From BRH-c54 sp036567945 (lineage in GTDB: Bacteria > Bacteroidota > Bacteroidia > Flavobacteriales_E > Vicingaceae): a stretch of DNA of 37,194 nt. A program made the position numbers and the translations under genes. Location: NCBI GenBank assembly GCA_036567945.1, contig DATCTM010000046.1, forward strand, positions 1 to 37,194, written 5' to 3'. The notes beneath the pieces were generated by a model that saw nothing but the letters and a program-made list of their open reading frames with translations, made no database searches and was not told where the DNA came from. Below are positions 24,511 to 33,941 of this stretch, in pieces (position 1 is the stretch's first letter; each line of letters starts with the position of its first letter).

Positions 24511-25413
24511 ATGAAAATTTTAATAACCGGTAGTAACGGACTTCTAGGACAGAAATTAGTCACTTTATTATCTAATAAAGAAGGAATTACGCTTCTGGCA
24601 ACTTCAAAAGGAGCAAACAGAATAAGCAATACAAACGGTTATCAATACCAAAGTTTAGATATTACAAATGAACTTGAAGTAGCTACTATTTTTAATACTT
24701 TTAAACCCGACACCGTAATTAATACTGCTGCCATGACGAATGTGGATAGCTGCGAATCGCTACAAAAAGAATGTTGGGAATTGAATGTTACTGCAGTGAA
24801 ATATCTAATAAAATATGCTGAACAACATCAAGCACATCTTATTCATTTATCAACCGATTTTGTTTTTGATGGAGAAACTGGTCCTTACAAAGAAACCGAC
24901 CAAGCTAATCCGCTGAGTTATTACGGAAAATCTAAATTGGCAGCCGAAAAATTAGTACAACAAGCCAACACTAAATGGAGCATAGTCCGTACTATAATTG
25001 TTTATGGAGTAGCAGAAAACATGAGCCGTTCTAACATTGTGCTTTGGGCAAAACAAGCCCTAGAAAAAGGTGACCCACTTACTATTGTAGATGATCAATT
25101 TCGATCGCCAACATTAGCAGAAGATTTAGCAATGGGTTGTTGGCTCATCGCGGAAAAACAAGCTACGGGAGTTTTTCATCTTTCAGGCAAAGACTTAATG
25201 AGCATCATTGAATTAGTGTATCGTGTGGCAGATTTCTATGGTTACGATAAAAGTAGTGTGCAGCCCATAAAATCAAGTTCTTTAAATCAAGCCGCTAAAA
25301 GACCTCCAAAAACAGGGTTTATTTTAGATAAAGCCATTAATGAACTAGGTTATAATCCTTGCTCTTTTGAAGAAGGATTGGCAATAGTTGATGAACAATT
25401 AAAAAAAGATTGA
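24511..25413 (+). CDS. RfbD-like NAD(P)-dependent reductase (dTDP-4-dehydrorhamnose reductase family)
   Basis: Extended short-chain dehydrogenase of 300 residues. Nucleotide-binding motif GSNGLLG at 7-13, catalytic S/T in the LSTDFVFD segment (113-120) and Y138-x3-K142 in YYGKSKLAAEKL. The sequence fits the RmlD/RfbD group, which makes dTDP-L-rhamnose; the rest of that pathway is not in this window, so it may act on another sugar nucleotide or substrate. Ten bases after the HhH/barrel gene and 32 bases before pabB. Confidence 0.85.
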   Translation: MKILITGSNGLLGQKLVTLLSNKEGITLLATSKGANRISNTNGYQYQSLDITNELEVATIFNTFKPDTVINTAAMTNVDSCESLQKECWELNVTAVKYLIKYAEQHQAHLIHLSTDFVFDGETGPYKETDQANPLSYYGKSKLAAEKLVQQANTKWSIVRTIIVYGVAENMSRSNIVLWAKQALEKGDPLTIVDDQFRSPTLAEDLAMGCWLIAEKQATGVFHLSGKDLMSIIELVYRVADFYGYDKSSVQPIKSSSLNQAAKRPPKTGFILDKAINELGYNPCSFEEGLAIVDEQLKKD

Positions 25414-25445
25414 TTAAGTAAAATAGTAATCCCCATAAGCCCACA

Positions 25446-26684
25446 ATGAATAATTCTATTTTTAATCAACTTTCTTTTTCTTGCCAAAATTCATTTCCTA
25501 AAAAGGTATTGAGTTATTTTAAGAATAAAAAAAACATTGTTTTTCTTAATAGTAACCAATCATCAACAAAAAGCTTTATTGCTATTTCTGATAACAACGA
25601 GTGTGACGAAGACAGTTGGCAATTTGGTTTTATCAGCTATGATTATAAAAACCGGATTGAAAAATTAAGCTCTAATCACCCTGATAGAATTCAATTTCCT
25701 GATAAACATTTTTTTACTCCACAATTATTATTTATATTAGAAGGAGATAATAGTCAACTACATTATAATAAAGAACATTACTCTAGTGATGAAATCAATG
25801 AAATACTCAACAACATTTCAACTTATAAATTAGCTGATGATGAAGCAAAACAACCCATTACCGTTAAATCCAGAATTACTAAAGCAGACTATTTAGATAA
25901 AGTATCAGCACTAAAAAACCACATTCAGTTAGGCGACATTTATGAAGTAAATTTTTGTCAGGAATTTTATGCTGAAGATGTAGCAATTAACCCTATTGAC
26001 TATTATTTCTTATTAAATAAAAAATCGCCTACGCCTTTCTCTTGTTTTGTAAAACAAGATGACAAGTATTTGCTTTGTGCTTCTCCCGAACGATTTATTC
26101 AAAAAACAGGAAATGACATCATTTCACAACCTATAAAAGGCACCATAAAAAGAGGTAAAGACCAACAAGAAGATGAACAGCTAAAAAAGGTCCTTTTTAA
26201 TGATCAAAAAGAACGTAGCGAAAATATAATGATAGTAGATTTGGTACGTAATGATTTATCTAAAATTGCGCAAAAAAATTCCGTAAAAGTAGATGAACTT
26301 TGTGGTATTTATACTTTTTCTCAAGTACACCAAATGATTTCTACTGTTAGAGCTATAGTAAAAGAAAATACTTCTTTTGAAGAAATTATACAAGCACTTT
26401 TCCCTATGGGCTCCATGACAGGAGCTCCAAAAATTAGTGCCATGCAACTGATAGAAAAATATGAAGCCACCAAAAGAGGTATTTACTCTGGAACAGTAGG
26501 TTACATTACTCCCGAAAAAAATATTGATTTTAATGTGGTTATACGTAGCATCACATACAACCAAGAAAACAATTATTTATCGTTTATGGTTGGTGGAGCC
26601 ATAACTACTTTATCAATTCCTGAAAAAGAATACGAAGAATGCCTACTAAAAGCCAAAGCTATGATAGAAGTATTAAAAGGCTAG
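25446..26684 (+). CDS. pabB: Aminodeoxychorismate synthase component I
   Basis: Turns chorismate and ammonia into 4-amino-4-deoxychorismate on the way to p-aminobenzoate and folate. The 412 residues carry the chorismate-binding domain: K231 in QPIKGTIKRG, the lysine nucleophile that distinguishes PabB from TrpE (which has Ala there), ENIMIVDLVRNDLSKIA (about 258-275), and MGSMTGAPKISAMQLIEKYE. The N-terminal region (1-140) is short and divergent. The PabA-type amidotransferase is not adjacent. Convergent with ispH, whose end is 10 bases away. Confidence 0.92.
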   Translation: MNNSIFNQLSFSCQNSFPKKVLSYFKNKKNIVFLNSNQSSTKSFIAISDNNECDEDSWQFGFISYDYKNRIEKLSSNHPDRIQFPDKHFFTPQLLFILEGDNSQLHYNKEHYSSDEINEILNNISTYKLADDEAKQPITVKSRITKADYLDKVSALKNHIQLGDIYEVNFCQEFYAEDVAINPIDYYFLLNKKSPTPFSCFVKQDDKYLLCASPERFIQKTGNDIISQPIKGTIKRGKDQQEDEQLKKVLFNDQKERSENIMIVDLVRNDLSKIAQKNSVKVDELCGIYTFSQVHQMISTVRAIVKENTSFEEIIQALFPMGSMTGAPKISAMQLIEKYEATKRGIYSGTVGYITPEKNIDFNVVIRSITYNQENNYLSFMVGGAITTLSIPEKEYEECLLKAKAMIEVLKG

Positions 26685-26694
26685 GTTTTATCTT

Positions 26695-27915
26695 TTACCC
26701 CTGCACAGCCAATACTTCTTCTTTCGTTTTTGTATTGTTAAAATAAGAAAGTAACTTATCCAACACAGCATCTACTAGGGTATCGGGACAAGATGCTCCA
26801 CTGGTCAATATAATTTTTACAGGTTGTTTTTCAGGAATAAAATTATTGGTAGTTTCTAATTGCTTTGTATTATAATTAAAATGGTGTATGGTGTGTTGGT
26901 TTTCTATTTCATTAGCTGAACTAATAAAATAAGTAGGCAATTTTTCCTCACACAGCTCCACTATGTGCGAAGTATTAGAGCTATTGTAACCACCTACCAC
27001 AATAGCAAAATCGGCTGTTTCTTTTAACAAAGCATAAGTTGCTTGTTGGTTATCGTTAGTAGCATAACACAGGGTATCTCTGGTATCTGCAAAATGATTT
27101 TTAATAGATGCTTCACCATATTTTTGCAACATCACTTGTTTAAAATAATCTGCAATAGCTTGTGTTTCTGTTGCTAACATAGTAGTTTGGTTTACTACAC
27201 CTATTTTTTCAAAATGTTTTTCTACATCAAAACCTTCAGAAAGTCTTCCTTTAAACTTTTCATAAAAATCGGCAGCAGGTATTTCTCCTAAAATTACCTT
27301 AGCAATAAATACTGCATCATTCATATCCTTAATAATAATAGAAGGAGCATTTTGGTAGCTATGCGAAAAAGTAGCTCTCGTTTCTTCGTGCTTATGTTTT
27401 CCGTGTATAATAATAGTATGATTGGTTTTACCTAATTTTTCTGATTGTTTCCAAACCTTCTCCACAAAAGGACAAGTAGTATTGTATTTTTCAGTTTGTA
27501 ATCCAATGGCATTAATTTTTGCTTCAATCTCTATCGTAGTTCCAAAAGCAGGAATAAGAATAATATCATTACTATTAAGTGCTTCCCACTCTACTAATTG
27601 ATTGCCTTCCGTATCCATAATAAACTGAATGCCTTTTTCTTGTAAATCTTGGTTTACTATAGGGTTATGAATCATCTGGCTCAATAAAAAAATTCTTTTC
27701 CCAGGGTTTTCATCTACTGCTTTATAGGCAATTTCAATAGCATTTTCTACTCCATAACAAAAACCAAAATGACGAGCAATAAGAAACTGCACCGAACCAA
27801 AGTCTAATAAGGTAGGAGAAAAATCTTTTTTTCGAGGGTCGGCATCTTTACGTAAATTTTTTATAGCAGAAATAAATGAGCTTTTATAATATATAGGAAT
27901 GTCAAATTTTTTCAT
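26695..27915 (-). CDS. ispH: 4-hydroxy-3-methylbut-2-enyl diphosphate reductase
   Basis: Last enzyme of the methylerythritol phosphate route to isoprenoids; a [4Fe-4S] protein. The three cluster cysteines are C53 (GFCYGVENA), C148 (TTCPFVEKV) and C376 (GASCPDTLV). Substrate histidines are in MIHNPIVN and HGKHKHEE. At 406 residues it is longer than E. coli IspH (316), with an N-terminal extension of about 40 residues and inserts, as usual in Bacteroidota. Encoded alone, divergent from nrdJ across a 371-base gap. Confidence 0.94.
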   Translation of the reverse strand: MKKFDIPIYYKSSFISAIKNLRKDADPRKKDFSPTLLDFGSVQFLIARHFGFCYGVENAIEIAYKAVDENPGKRIFLLSQMIHNPIVNQDLQEKGIQFIMDTEGNQLVEWEALNSNDIILIPAFGTTIEIEAKINAIGLQTEKYNTTCPFVEKVWKQSEKLGKTNHTIIIHGKHKHEETRATFSHSYQNAPSIIIKDMNDAVFIAKVILGEIPAADFYEKFKGRLSEGFDVEKHFEKIGVVNQTTMLATETQAIADYFKQVMLQKYGEASIKNHFADTRDTLCYATNDNQQATYALLKETADFAIVVGGYNSSNTSHIVELCEEKLPTYFISSANEIENQHTIHHFNYNTKQLETTNNFIPEKQPVKIILTSGASCPDTLVDAVLDKLLSYFNNTKTKEEVLAVQG

Positions 27916-28286
27916 TGAAGAAATGGTTTATGCAATTTTATAATAGCAAAATATGATATATAAAAATCAAAATTAGGTTTTTCGGAATAGATAAAAATTA
28001 TTTTCTATTACTAATTCCTCTTGCTATATCAGTATTCATCGTTAAACATCAATATTTTGTCTGTTAATTACTAAAATTCATATATAAAAAATTCCGCTAT
28101 TAAGATGCAGTTGTTAATAAAAAATACAAAAACAAGTTAAAGTCCCCACAGATTAAAACTTATCTTAGTGTTGATAAAAAAATGCTCCAAAAGATGCTAA
28201 AAAATGCCAATACTCTTTCTAAATTGCACAAGCGTTTTTTGATGAAAAATGCATGAATTTAATAACCCTTAAAACCCCTTATCAGA
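27916..28286. other. Intergenic region between ispH and nrdJ
   Basis: 371 bases without a gene. I see no cobalamin riboswitch core although the gene downstream is B12-dependent. The only structure noted is three copies of AAAAATGC at 28178, 28200 and 28245, the first two 22 bases apart and the third 45 bases further on, described as a finding. Confidence 0.5.
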
Positions 28287-30911
28287 ATGGAGAAAACAGT
28301 AATTAATGTAGATGAAACTACAAAAACAAACGATGAAATTTTAGTTCAAGAAATCGAAAAAAATGAAGAAAACGGTATGAAGACCTATTCACACGAGGAA
28401 GCATTAGCTGATGCAGCAAAATATTTTAATGGTGATGAGTTAGCAGCTAATGTGTGGCTTAACAAATATGCCTTAAAAGATTCTGAAGGTAATATATATG
28501 AGTCGAATCCGGATCAAATGCATAGAAGGTTAGCAAAAGAAATTGCTCGTATAGAAAGCAAGTACGCTAATCCTTATACAGAAGATGAGATTTATGATGT
28601 TTTAAAGGGGTTTAAGTACATCGTTCCTCAAGGTGGTCCAATGACAGGTATTGGGAATGACTTTCAAATAGGTTCATTATCTAACTGTTTTGTTATTGGT
28701 AACGAAGGAAATTCTGATTCGTATGGTGGTGTTATGAAAATTGATGAAGAACAAGTTCAATTAATGAAAAGAAGAGGTGGCGTTGGCCATGATTTATCTC
28801 ACATTCGTCCAAAAGGAAGCCCTGTTAAAAACAGTGCATTAACATCTACAGGAGTTGTTCCTTTTATGGAAAGATATTCTAATTCTACTAGAGAGGTAGC
28901 TCAAGATGGTAGAAGAGGTGCTTTAATGCTTTCTATATCCATTAAACATCCGGATGCGCAACATTTTATTGATGCAAAAATGGATGGAACTAAAGTAACT
29001 GGAGCAAATGTTTCTGTTAGAATAGATGATGAATTTATGAGAGCTGTAAAAAGCAACTCAGAATACAAACAACAATATCCAATTCATTCAGACAATCCTT
29101 TATATACAAAAACAATAAATGCAAAAGAAGTATGGGATAAAATCATACATAATGCATGGAAATCTGCAGAACCAGGAATTTTATTTTGGGATACGGTAAT
29201 TAACGAATCTATTCCTGATAGTTATGCTGACTTAGGTTTTAGAACCGTTTCTACTAACCCATGTGGAGAAATTCCATTATGTCCTTATGATAGCTGTAGA
29301 TTATTAGCAGTTAATTTATATAGTTATGTAGAAAATCCATTTACAGAACAGGCAACTTTTAACTACGAAAAATTCAATAAACATACACAAATTGCACAAC
29401 GCATAATGGATGATATTGTTGATTTAGAAATTGAGAAAGTTAATAGAATAATTGAGAAAATTGAAGCTGACCCTGAAAGTCCTGAAGTAAAAAGAACAGA
29501 ATTAAACCTTTGGCAAAAAATTAAAACCAAATCTATTCAAGGAAGGAGAACAGGTGTTGGTATTACTGCCGAAGGAGATATGTTAGCCGCTTTAGGATTA
29601 AAATACGGCACAAAAGAAGCTACAGAATTTTCTACTGATGTACACAAAAAATTTGCATTATCAGCTTACCGTGCTTCAGTTGAAATGGCAAAAGAAAGAG
29701 GTGCTTTCCCTATTTATGACAGCATTAGAGAGGAAAAAAATCCTATGATTAATCGAATTAAAGATGCAGACCCCACTCTTTATAATGATATGATTAAATT
29801 CGGAAGAAGAAATATTGCTTTATTAACTATAGCTCCAACAGGAACAACAAGTTTAATGACACAAACATCTTCAGGAATTGAACCTGTATTTATGGTTTCT
29901 TACAAAAGAAGAAGAAAAGTAAATCCTAACGATAAAAAAGTTAAAGTTGACTTTGTTGATGAAGTAGGCGATTCTTGGGAAGAATTCCATGTTTTTCACC
30001 ACAAATTTGTTACTTGGTTAGAAGTAAACGGTTATGATGCTGATGAAGTATCTAAAATGGAAGAAGAAGAGCTGAACAAAATTATTGCTAAATCTCCTTA
30101 CCACGGAGCTACAGCTAATGATGTAGATTGGGTTGAAAAAGTTCGTTTACAAGGAGCTGTTCAAAAATGGATAGACCACTCTATTAGTGTAACTGTAAAT
30201 GTTCCTAACGATGTGCCAGAAGACATGGTAAGCCAGATTTATTTAACAGGTTGGGAAAGTGGTTGTAAAGGAATTACCGTTTACAGAGATGGTTCTAGAA
30301 GTGGTGTATTGGTTTCAAATGACAAAAAAACAGAAAAAGAAGAAATCATCAATCAATTTTTAGAAACTAATGCTCCAAAACGTCCAGATAAATTAGAAGC
30401 AGAAATTATTCAATTTAATAACGAAAACGAAAAATGGATTGCTGTAATTGGTTTATTAGATGGAAGACCTTATGAAATTTTTACTGGAGCCGCTAGAGAA
30501 TCATTCTCTATTTTATCTCAAGTGAAAAAAGGATGGGTAATAAAAAGCAAATCTGAAGATGGTAAAACCAGATACGATTTCCAATATGAAGATAGCCACG
30601 GTTACAAAACCACTATTGAAGGGCTATCGAGAACATTTAATGAAGAATACTGGAACTATGCTAAATTAATTTCTGGTGTATTACGTCACGGAATGCCATT
30701 AAGCTTTGTGGTTGATATGGTTGATAATTTACACTTAAGTGAAGAGACCTTAAACACTTGGAAAAAAGGAGTAGTTAGATCACTTAAAAAATTCATTCCA
30801 GATGGAACAAAACCAGCAGAAAACACTTGTCCAAGCTGTAAAGAACCTTCTTTAGTTTATGAAGAAGGATGTTTAAACTGCAAAAGTTGTGGACATTCAA
30901 AATGCGGTTAA
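28287..30911 (+). CDS. nrdJ: Class II (adenosylcobalamin-dependent) ribonucleotide reductase
   Basis: Reduces ribonucleotides to deoxyribonucleotides using a B12-derived radical, so it works with or without oxygen. The 874 residues include the disulfide-forming C134 (SNCFVIG), the active site N324-P-C326-G-E328 (radical-carrying cysteine C326), C337 in DSCRLLAVNL, and APTGTTSLM. A long C-terminal part (about 680-874) includes the domain with EAEIIQFNNENEKWIAVIGLLDGRPYEIFTG and ends in a cysteine-rich tail (CPSCKEPSLVYEEGCLNCKSC) that regenerates the active-site disulfide. It is a single gene with its own terminator. No class I RNR genes or cobalamin genes are in the window. Confidence 0.95.
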   Translation: MEKTVINVDETTKTNDEILVQEIEKNEENGMKTYSHEEALADAAKYFNGDELAANVWLNKYALKDSEGNIYESNPDQMHRRLAKEIARIESKYANPYTEDEIYDVLKGFKYIVPQGGPMTGIGNDFQIGSLSNCFVIGNEGNSDSYGGVMKIDEEQVQLMKRRGGVGHDLSHIRPKGSPVKNSALTSTGVVPFMERYSNSTREVAQDGRRGALMLSISIKHPDAQHFIDAKMDGTKVTGANVSVRIDDEFMRAVKSNSEYKQQYPIHSDNPLYTKTINAKEVWDKIIHNAWKSAEPGILFWDTVINESIPDSYADLGFRTVSTNPCGEIPLCPYDSCRLLAVNLYSYVENPFTEQATFNYEKFNKHTQIAQRIMDDIVDLEIEKVNRIIEKIEADPESPEVKRTELNLWQKIKTKSIQGRRTGVGITAEGDMLAALGLKYGTKEATEFSTDVHKKFALSAYRASVEMAKERGAFPIYDSIREEKNPMINRIKDADPTLYNDMIKFGRRNIALLTIAPTGTTSLMTQTSSGIEPVFMVSYKRRRKVNPNDKKVKVDFVDEVGDSWEEFHVFHHKFVTWLEVNGYDADEVSKMEEEELNKIIAKSPYHGATANDVDWVEKVRLQGAVQKWIDHSISVTVNVPNDVPEDMVSQIYLTGWESGCKGITVYRDGSRSGVLVSNDKKTEKEEIINQFLETNAPKRPDKLEAEIIQFNNENEKWIAVIGLLDGRPYEIFTGAARESFSILSQVKKGWVIKSKSEDGKTRYDFQYEDSHGYKTTIEGLSRTFNEEYWNYAKLISGVLRHGMPLSFVVDMVDNLHLSEETLNTWKKGVVRSLKKFIPDGTKPAENTCPSCKEPSLVYEEGCLNCKSCGHSKCG

Positions 30912-30934
30912 TTAAGTTAAATTATTTTAATATA

Positions 30935-30972
30935 AAAAAATCCGGAGGTACGTGCGTATCTCCGGATTTTTT
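30935..30972 (+). terminator. Strong intrinsic terminator of nrdJ
   Basis: Arm 30935-30952 (AAAAAATCCGGAGGTACG) pairs with 30955-30972, with one G-U pair and a 2-base nominal loop, and ends in six Ts. The GC-rich centre with A and T tracts makes it effective in both directions. Confidence 0.9.
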
Positions 30973-31011
30973 GTTTGTTATGTTGTTAATTTTCAATTTA
31001 AAAAGAATCGT

Positions 31012-31067
31012 TACTTTTGCTTAATCTAAAAATTTGTCTATTACTACAAAATTATCTGTTATTTTTG
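31012..31067 (+). promoter_or_regulatory. Two -7-like boxes upstream of the first giant gene
   Basis: TACTTTTG at 31012-31019 and TATTTTTG at 31060-31067 both match TAnnTTTG exactly. The second has TTTG 23 bases upstream, slightly more than the usual spacing. Starts from either would give a leader of about 100-150 bases before the ATG at 31174. Confidence 0.45.
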
Positions 31068-31173
31068 TAGCTTAAAAAATTTATACAAACACGCAACCTT
31101 TACAAAAAAAAGTGCGTCTCTGTTAAAAATATAAATTTTGGTTAAATTATAACAAAACTCTAAAACTACAGAA

Positions 31174-33723
31174 ATGAAAAAAATTCTTTTAATATTAAGT
31201 TTATTTTCAGCTTTTTTTATAACTAACAATACTTATGCATCTCATATTCCTGGGGCAAATATTACATGGACATGTAATCCTAACAACCCTTTACAATATA
31301 CTTTTACATTAACGTTATTCAGAACTTGTCCAGGAACGCATCCAGCGACAATGTCTGCTTCATATTTCACTATAACTAATACCTGTGGGTTAACCAATCC
31401 CATAGTGCCTACATTTAATCAAGTAGGACAGCCTGTTGATATTAATCAAATTTGTCCGGGACAGCAAAGTAGTTGTTCGGGAGGTCCTTCAACAAATCCA
31501 GGCACATGGATGTACACTTATCAAGCAACTGTAACATTTCCTGCAAATTGTAATTCTTGGGGGATAAATTTTGACCTATGTTGTAGAGATGCATCTACCA
31601 ATACAAATGGTGGCTCGGGAAATAATGTTTATGTTCAATCTCAATTAAACACTGTAACAGCTCCATGCAACAACTCTTCTGTAGTAACAGCTCAACCTAT
31701 TCCTTATTATTGTGCTGGACAAACTTCTACATATTGTGTTACATCTTCAGATATTGAAGGTGATAGTTTATACTATGTTTTAGTAGCTCCACAAGGAGGA
31801 GCAGGTGCAGTTATTACACATCCAACTCCATATTCTGTTAATAGCCCACTTCAAAACTCTACATGGGACCCAACCACCGGTTGTTTAACTTTTACTCAAC
31901 CAACAACAGGTAACTTTGTAGTAAATATTCAAATTCAATCCTTTGATGCTTTTGGTAACATGACCGGATATGTTAATCATGATTTTCAGGTTATTGTACT
32001 AAGTTGTGCAAATCAAGCCCCCACACCACCACCTGTTATAACAAATGTTTCAGGCTCTGCAAATGTTAATAACAACACTATTGATTTATGTATAGGAGAC
32101 AATGTGTGTTTTGATGTTGTATTTAATGATTCTGACGTTAATGACTCTTTGTTTATAACCACTAATGGAACTACAATTCTTCCGGGCGCCACTTTTACGC
32201 AAACTGGCAGCAACCCAGTGACAGGTACCTTTTGTTGGTTAGCTACAGGAGGATTTTCAGGCTCTATTGTAAACTTTATTGCAAGAGATCAATTCTGTCC
32301 GATTTCAGGACAAACTTCTTTTTCTGTTACCTTTAACATTGGAACAGGAGTTTATGCCGGACAAGATCAAACTATTTGTACTGGAAACACTTACCAATTA
32401 CAGGTAGCCAATGCTACCAATCCTGTTTGGACATCAATTGCAGGTGATCCGATACAAGTCGGAACAAATATAACTTGTGACTCTTGTGCAAATCCAGTCA
32501 TTACTCCTAGTCAAACTACTACCTATGTTGTTAGTAGTGATACAGTACCTGGTATCTGTAATTATACAGATACCGTAACAATTACTGTATTAAATGCAAC
32601 TGGCCCAAAGATTCCTGATGCACTTATTTGTCCAGGTTCATTTGTAACTGTAAATGCTGGTTCCGGTTATACAAATTACACATGGACCCCGGCTTGTTGT
32701 GTAGGTCAAACCGCTACAATATTTAATCCTGGCACTTATATTTTATCCGTAGATACATTAGTATGTACTTTAACCGATACGTTTGTTGTTTCACAAGCTC
32801 CAGCTCCTACACCAACAATTACTGGAAATAACTTTTATTGTAATAATGATAATACTACATTAGGAGTTTCCGGAAATTACTCTTCATATACATGGAGTAA
32901 TGGTGATACTACAGCAAATGTAAATGTAGGTATCGGTACATATACCGTAACCGTAACTGACACTAATGGCTGTACAGGAACTTCTCCTTCAATAACAGTA
33001 ACTAATTCAGACCCTGAAGCTACAATAGTTGGTAATGATACTGTATGTCCAGGAAATTATACAACATTAAGTGTAACACCAAGCTTTACCAGCTATCAAT
33101 GGTTTAACAACGATACTAATTCAACCACAAGTTCAACAGCAGGAAATGTTAGTGTTATTGTTACGGATAACTTGGGTTGCCAAGATACCGCTTATGCAAC
33201 TGTTCATAGCTATCCTGTACCAACAGCAGCCTTCTCTATTGATCCCGCAACTCAAGGTCAACCAGGTATGCCAATTACATTTACCGATTTATCATCAGGA
33301 AACCCTATAAGTTGGCAATGGAATTTTGGTGATGGAAACGGTAGTTCTATTCAAAATCCAACACATGTTTATACTACACAAGGGTTTATGAATGTTAGTT
33401 TATCAATTATTTCTAATAATGGGTGTCAAGACAATGTAAGCATAGAGTATCTTATTCTTTCAGATATTATAATCCCCAATATATTTACTCCAAATGGTGA
33501 TGGTCATAATGACTTATTAATGTTCAAAAATTTAGAGTTCTTTAATAACAACTTACAAGTTTTTAATAGATGGGGAAACAAAATTTATGAAAAAGAAAAT
33601 TATAAAAATGAATGGGATGGTGATGGTGTTAGTGATGGAACGTACTATTTCATATTAGAAATTAAAAAATACGATGATAGCATAGAATTACATAAAGGTA
33701 CAATTACTATCCTTAGGAACTAA
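31174..33723 (+). CDS. Large secreted protein with PKD domain and CHU_C gliding/T9SS C-terminal domain
   Basis: 849 residues. Signal peptide MKKILLILSLFSAFFITNNTYA, then an N-terminal domain (about 23-280, beginning SHIPGANITWTC and holding FDLCCRDASTN) shared with the next gene. Several Ig-like blocks rich in Asn, Thr and Gly follow (about 285-680), then a PKD domain (about 690-755, FGDGNGSSIQNPTHVYTTQG) and a C-terminal CHU_C-type domain (about 760-849: NIFTPNGDGHNDLL, FNRWGNKIYE, WDGDGVSDGTYYF), which directs type IX secretion in Bacteroidota. Probably exposed on the cell surface or released, for adhesion or gliding. About 14 cysteines lie in the N-terminal domain, likely in disulfides. 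Function not known. Confidence 0.9.
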   Translation: MKKILLILSLFSAFFITNNTYASHIPGANITWTCNPNNPLQYTFTLTLFRTCPGTHPATMSASYFTITNTCGLTNPIVPTFNQVGQPVDINQICPGQQSSCSGGPSTNPGTWMYTYQATVTFPANCNSWGINFDLCCRDASTNTNGGSGNNVYVQSQLNTVTAPCNNSSVVTAQPIPYYCAGQTSTYCVTSSDIEGDSLYYVLVAPQGGAGAVITHPTPYSVNSPLQNSTWDPTTGCLTFTQPTTGNFVVNIQIQSFDAFGNMTGYVNHDFQVIVLSCANQAPTPPPVITNVSGSANVNNNTIDLCIGDNVCFDVVFNDSDVNDSLFITTNGTTILPGATFTQTGSNPVTGTFCWLATGGFSGSIVNFIARDQFCPISGQTSFSVTFNIGTGVYAGQDQTICTGNTYQLQVANATNPVWTSIAGDPIQVGTNITCDSCANPVITPSQTTTYVVSSDTVPGICNYTDTVTITVLNATGPKIPDALICPGSFVTVNAGSGYTNYTWTPACCVGQTATIFNPGTYILSVDTLVCTLTDTFVVSQAPAPTPTITGNNFYCNNDNTTLGVSGNYSSYTWSNGDTTANVNVGIGTYTVTVTDTNGCTGTSPSITVTNSDPEATIVGNDTVCPGNYTTLSVTPSFTSYQWFNNDTNSTTSSTAGNVSVIVTDNLGCQDTAYATVHSYPVPTAAFSIDPATQGQPGMPITFTDLSSGNPISWQWNFGDGNGSSIQNPTHVYTTQGFMNVSLSIISNNGCQDNVSIEYLILSDIIIPNIFTPNGDGHNDLLMFKNLEFFNNNLQVFNRWGNKIYEKENYKNEWDGDGVSDGTYYFILEIKKYDDSIELHKGTITILRN

Positions 33724-33743
33724 TAACTTTTTTCCCTACTAAA

Positions 33744-33786
33744 AAAATCAAAAAACCCATTTAGTTTAAATGGGTTTTTTGATTTT
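33744..33786 (+). terminator. Strong terminator after the first giant gene
   Basis: Arm 33744-33763 (AAAATCAAAAAACCCATTTA) is perfectly complementary to 33767-33786 around a 3-base loop (GTT). The 3' side contains TTTTTT. It separates the two paralogous genes into different transcripts. Confidence 0.9.
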
Positions 33787-33875
33787 AATAAATTTTATTA
33801 TAACATTTTGTTAAATTTCATACCTGCAAAAGGCAACTTAATCTAAAATGTTACGTCTTTGAGTTGAATAATTAG

Positions 33876-33883
33876 TAATTTTG
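33876..33883 (+). promoter_or_regulatory. -7 box for the second giant gene
   Basis: TAATTTTG matches TAnnTTTG. A TTTG lies 14 bases upstream, shorter than usual. Transcription would start near 33890, about 50 bases before the ATG at 33942. Confidence 0.45.
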
Positions 33884-33941
33884 ATAATCATATCTTAATA
33901 AGAAAATGATGATAATATCAGAATTTCTAAAGATTAACAAC

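Noticed and set aside
26256..26564. Minus-strand frame of 102 codons inside pabB
   Set aside because: Antisense shadow of a conserved enzyme domain, with no recognisable features.
27940..27960. -7 promoter box for ispH (CATATTTTGC on the minus strand)
   Set aside because: Off by one base in spacing from TAnnTTTG; not strong enough to list.
27916..28286. Cobalamin riboswitch upstream of the B12-dependent reductase
   Set aside because: No B12-box (GCCACTG-like) or matching stem set is present.
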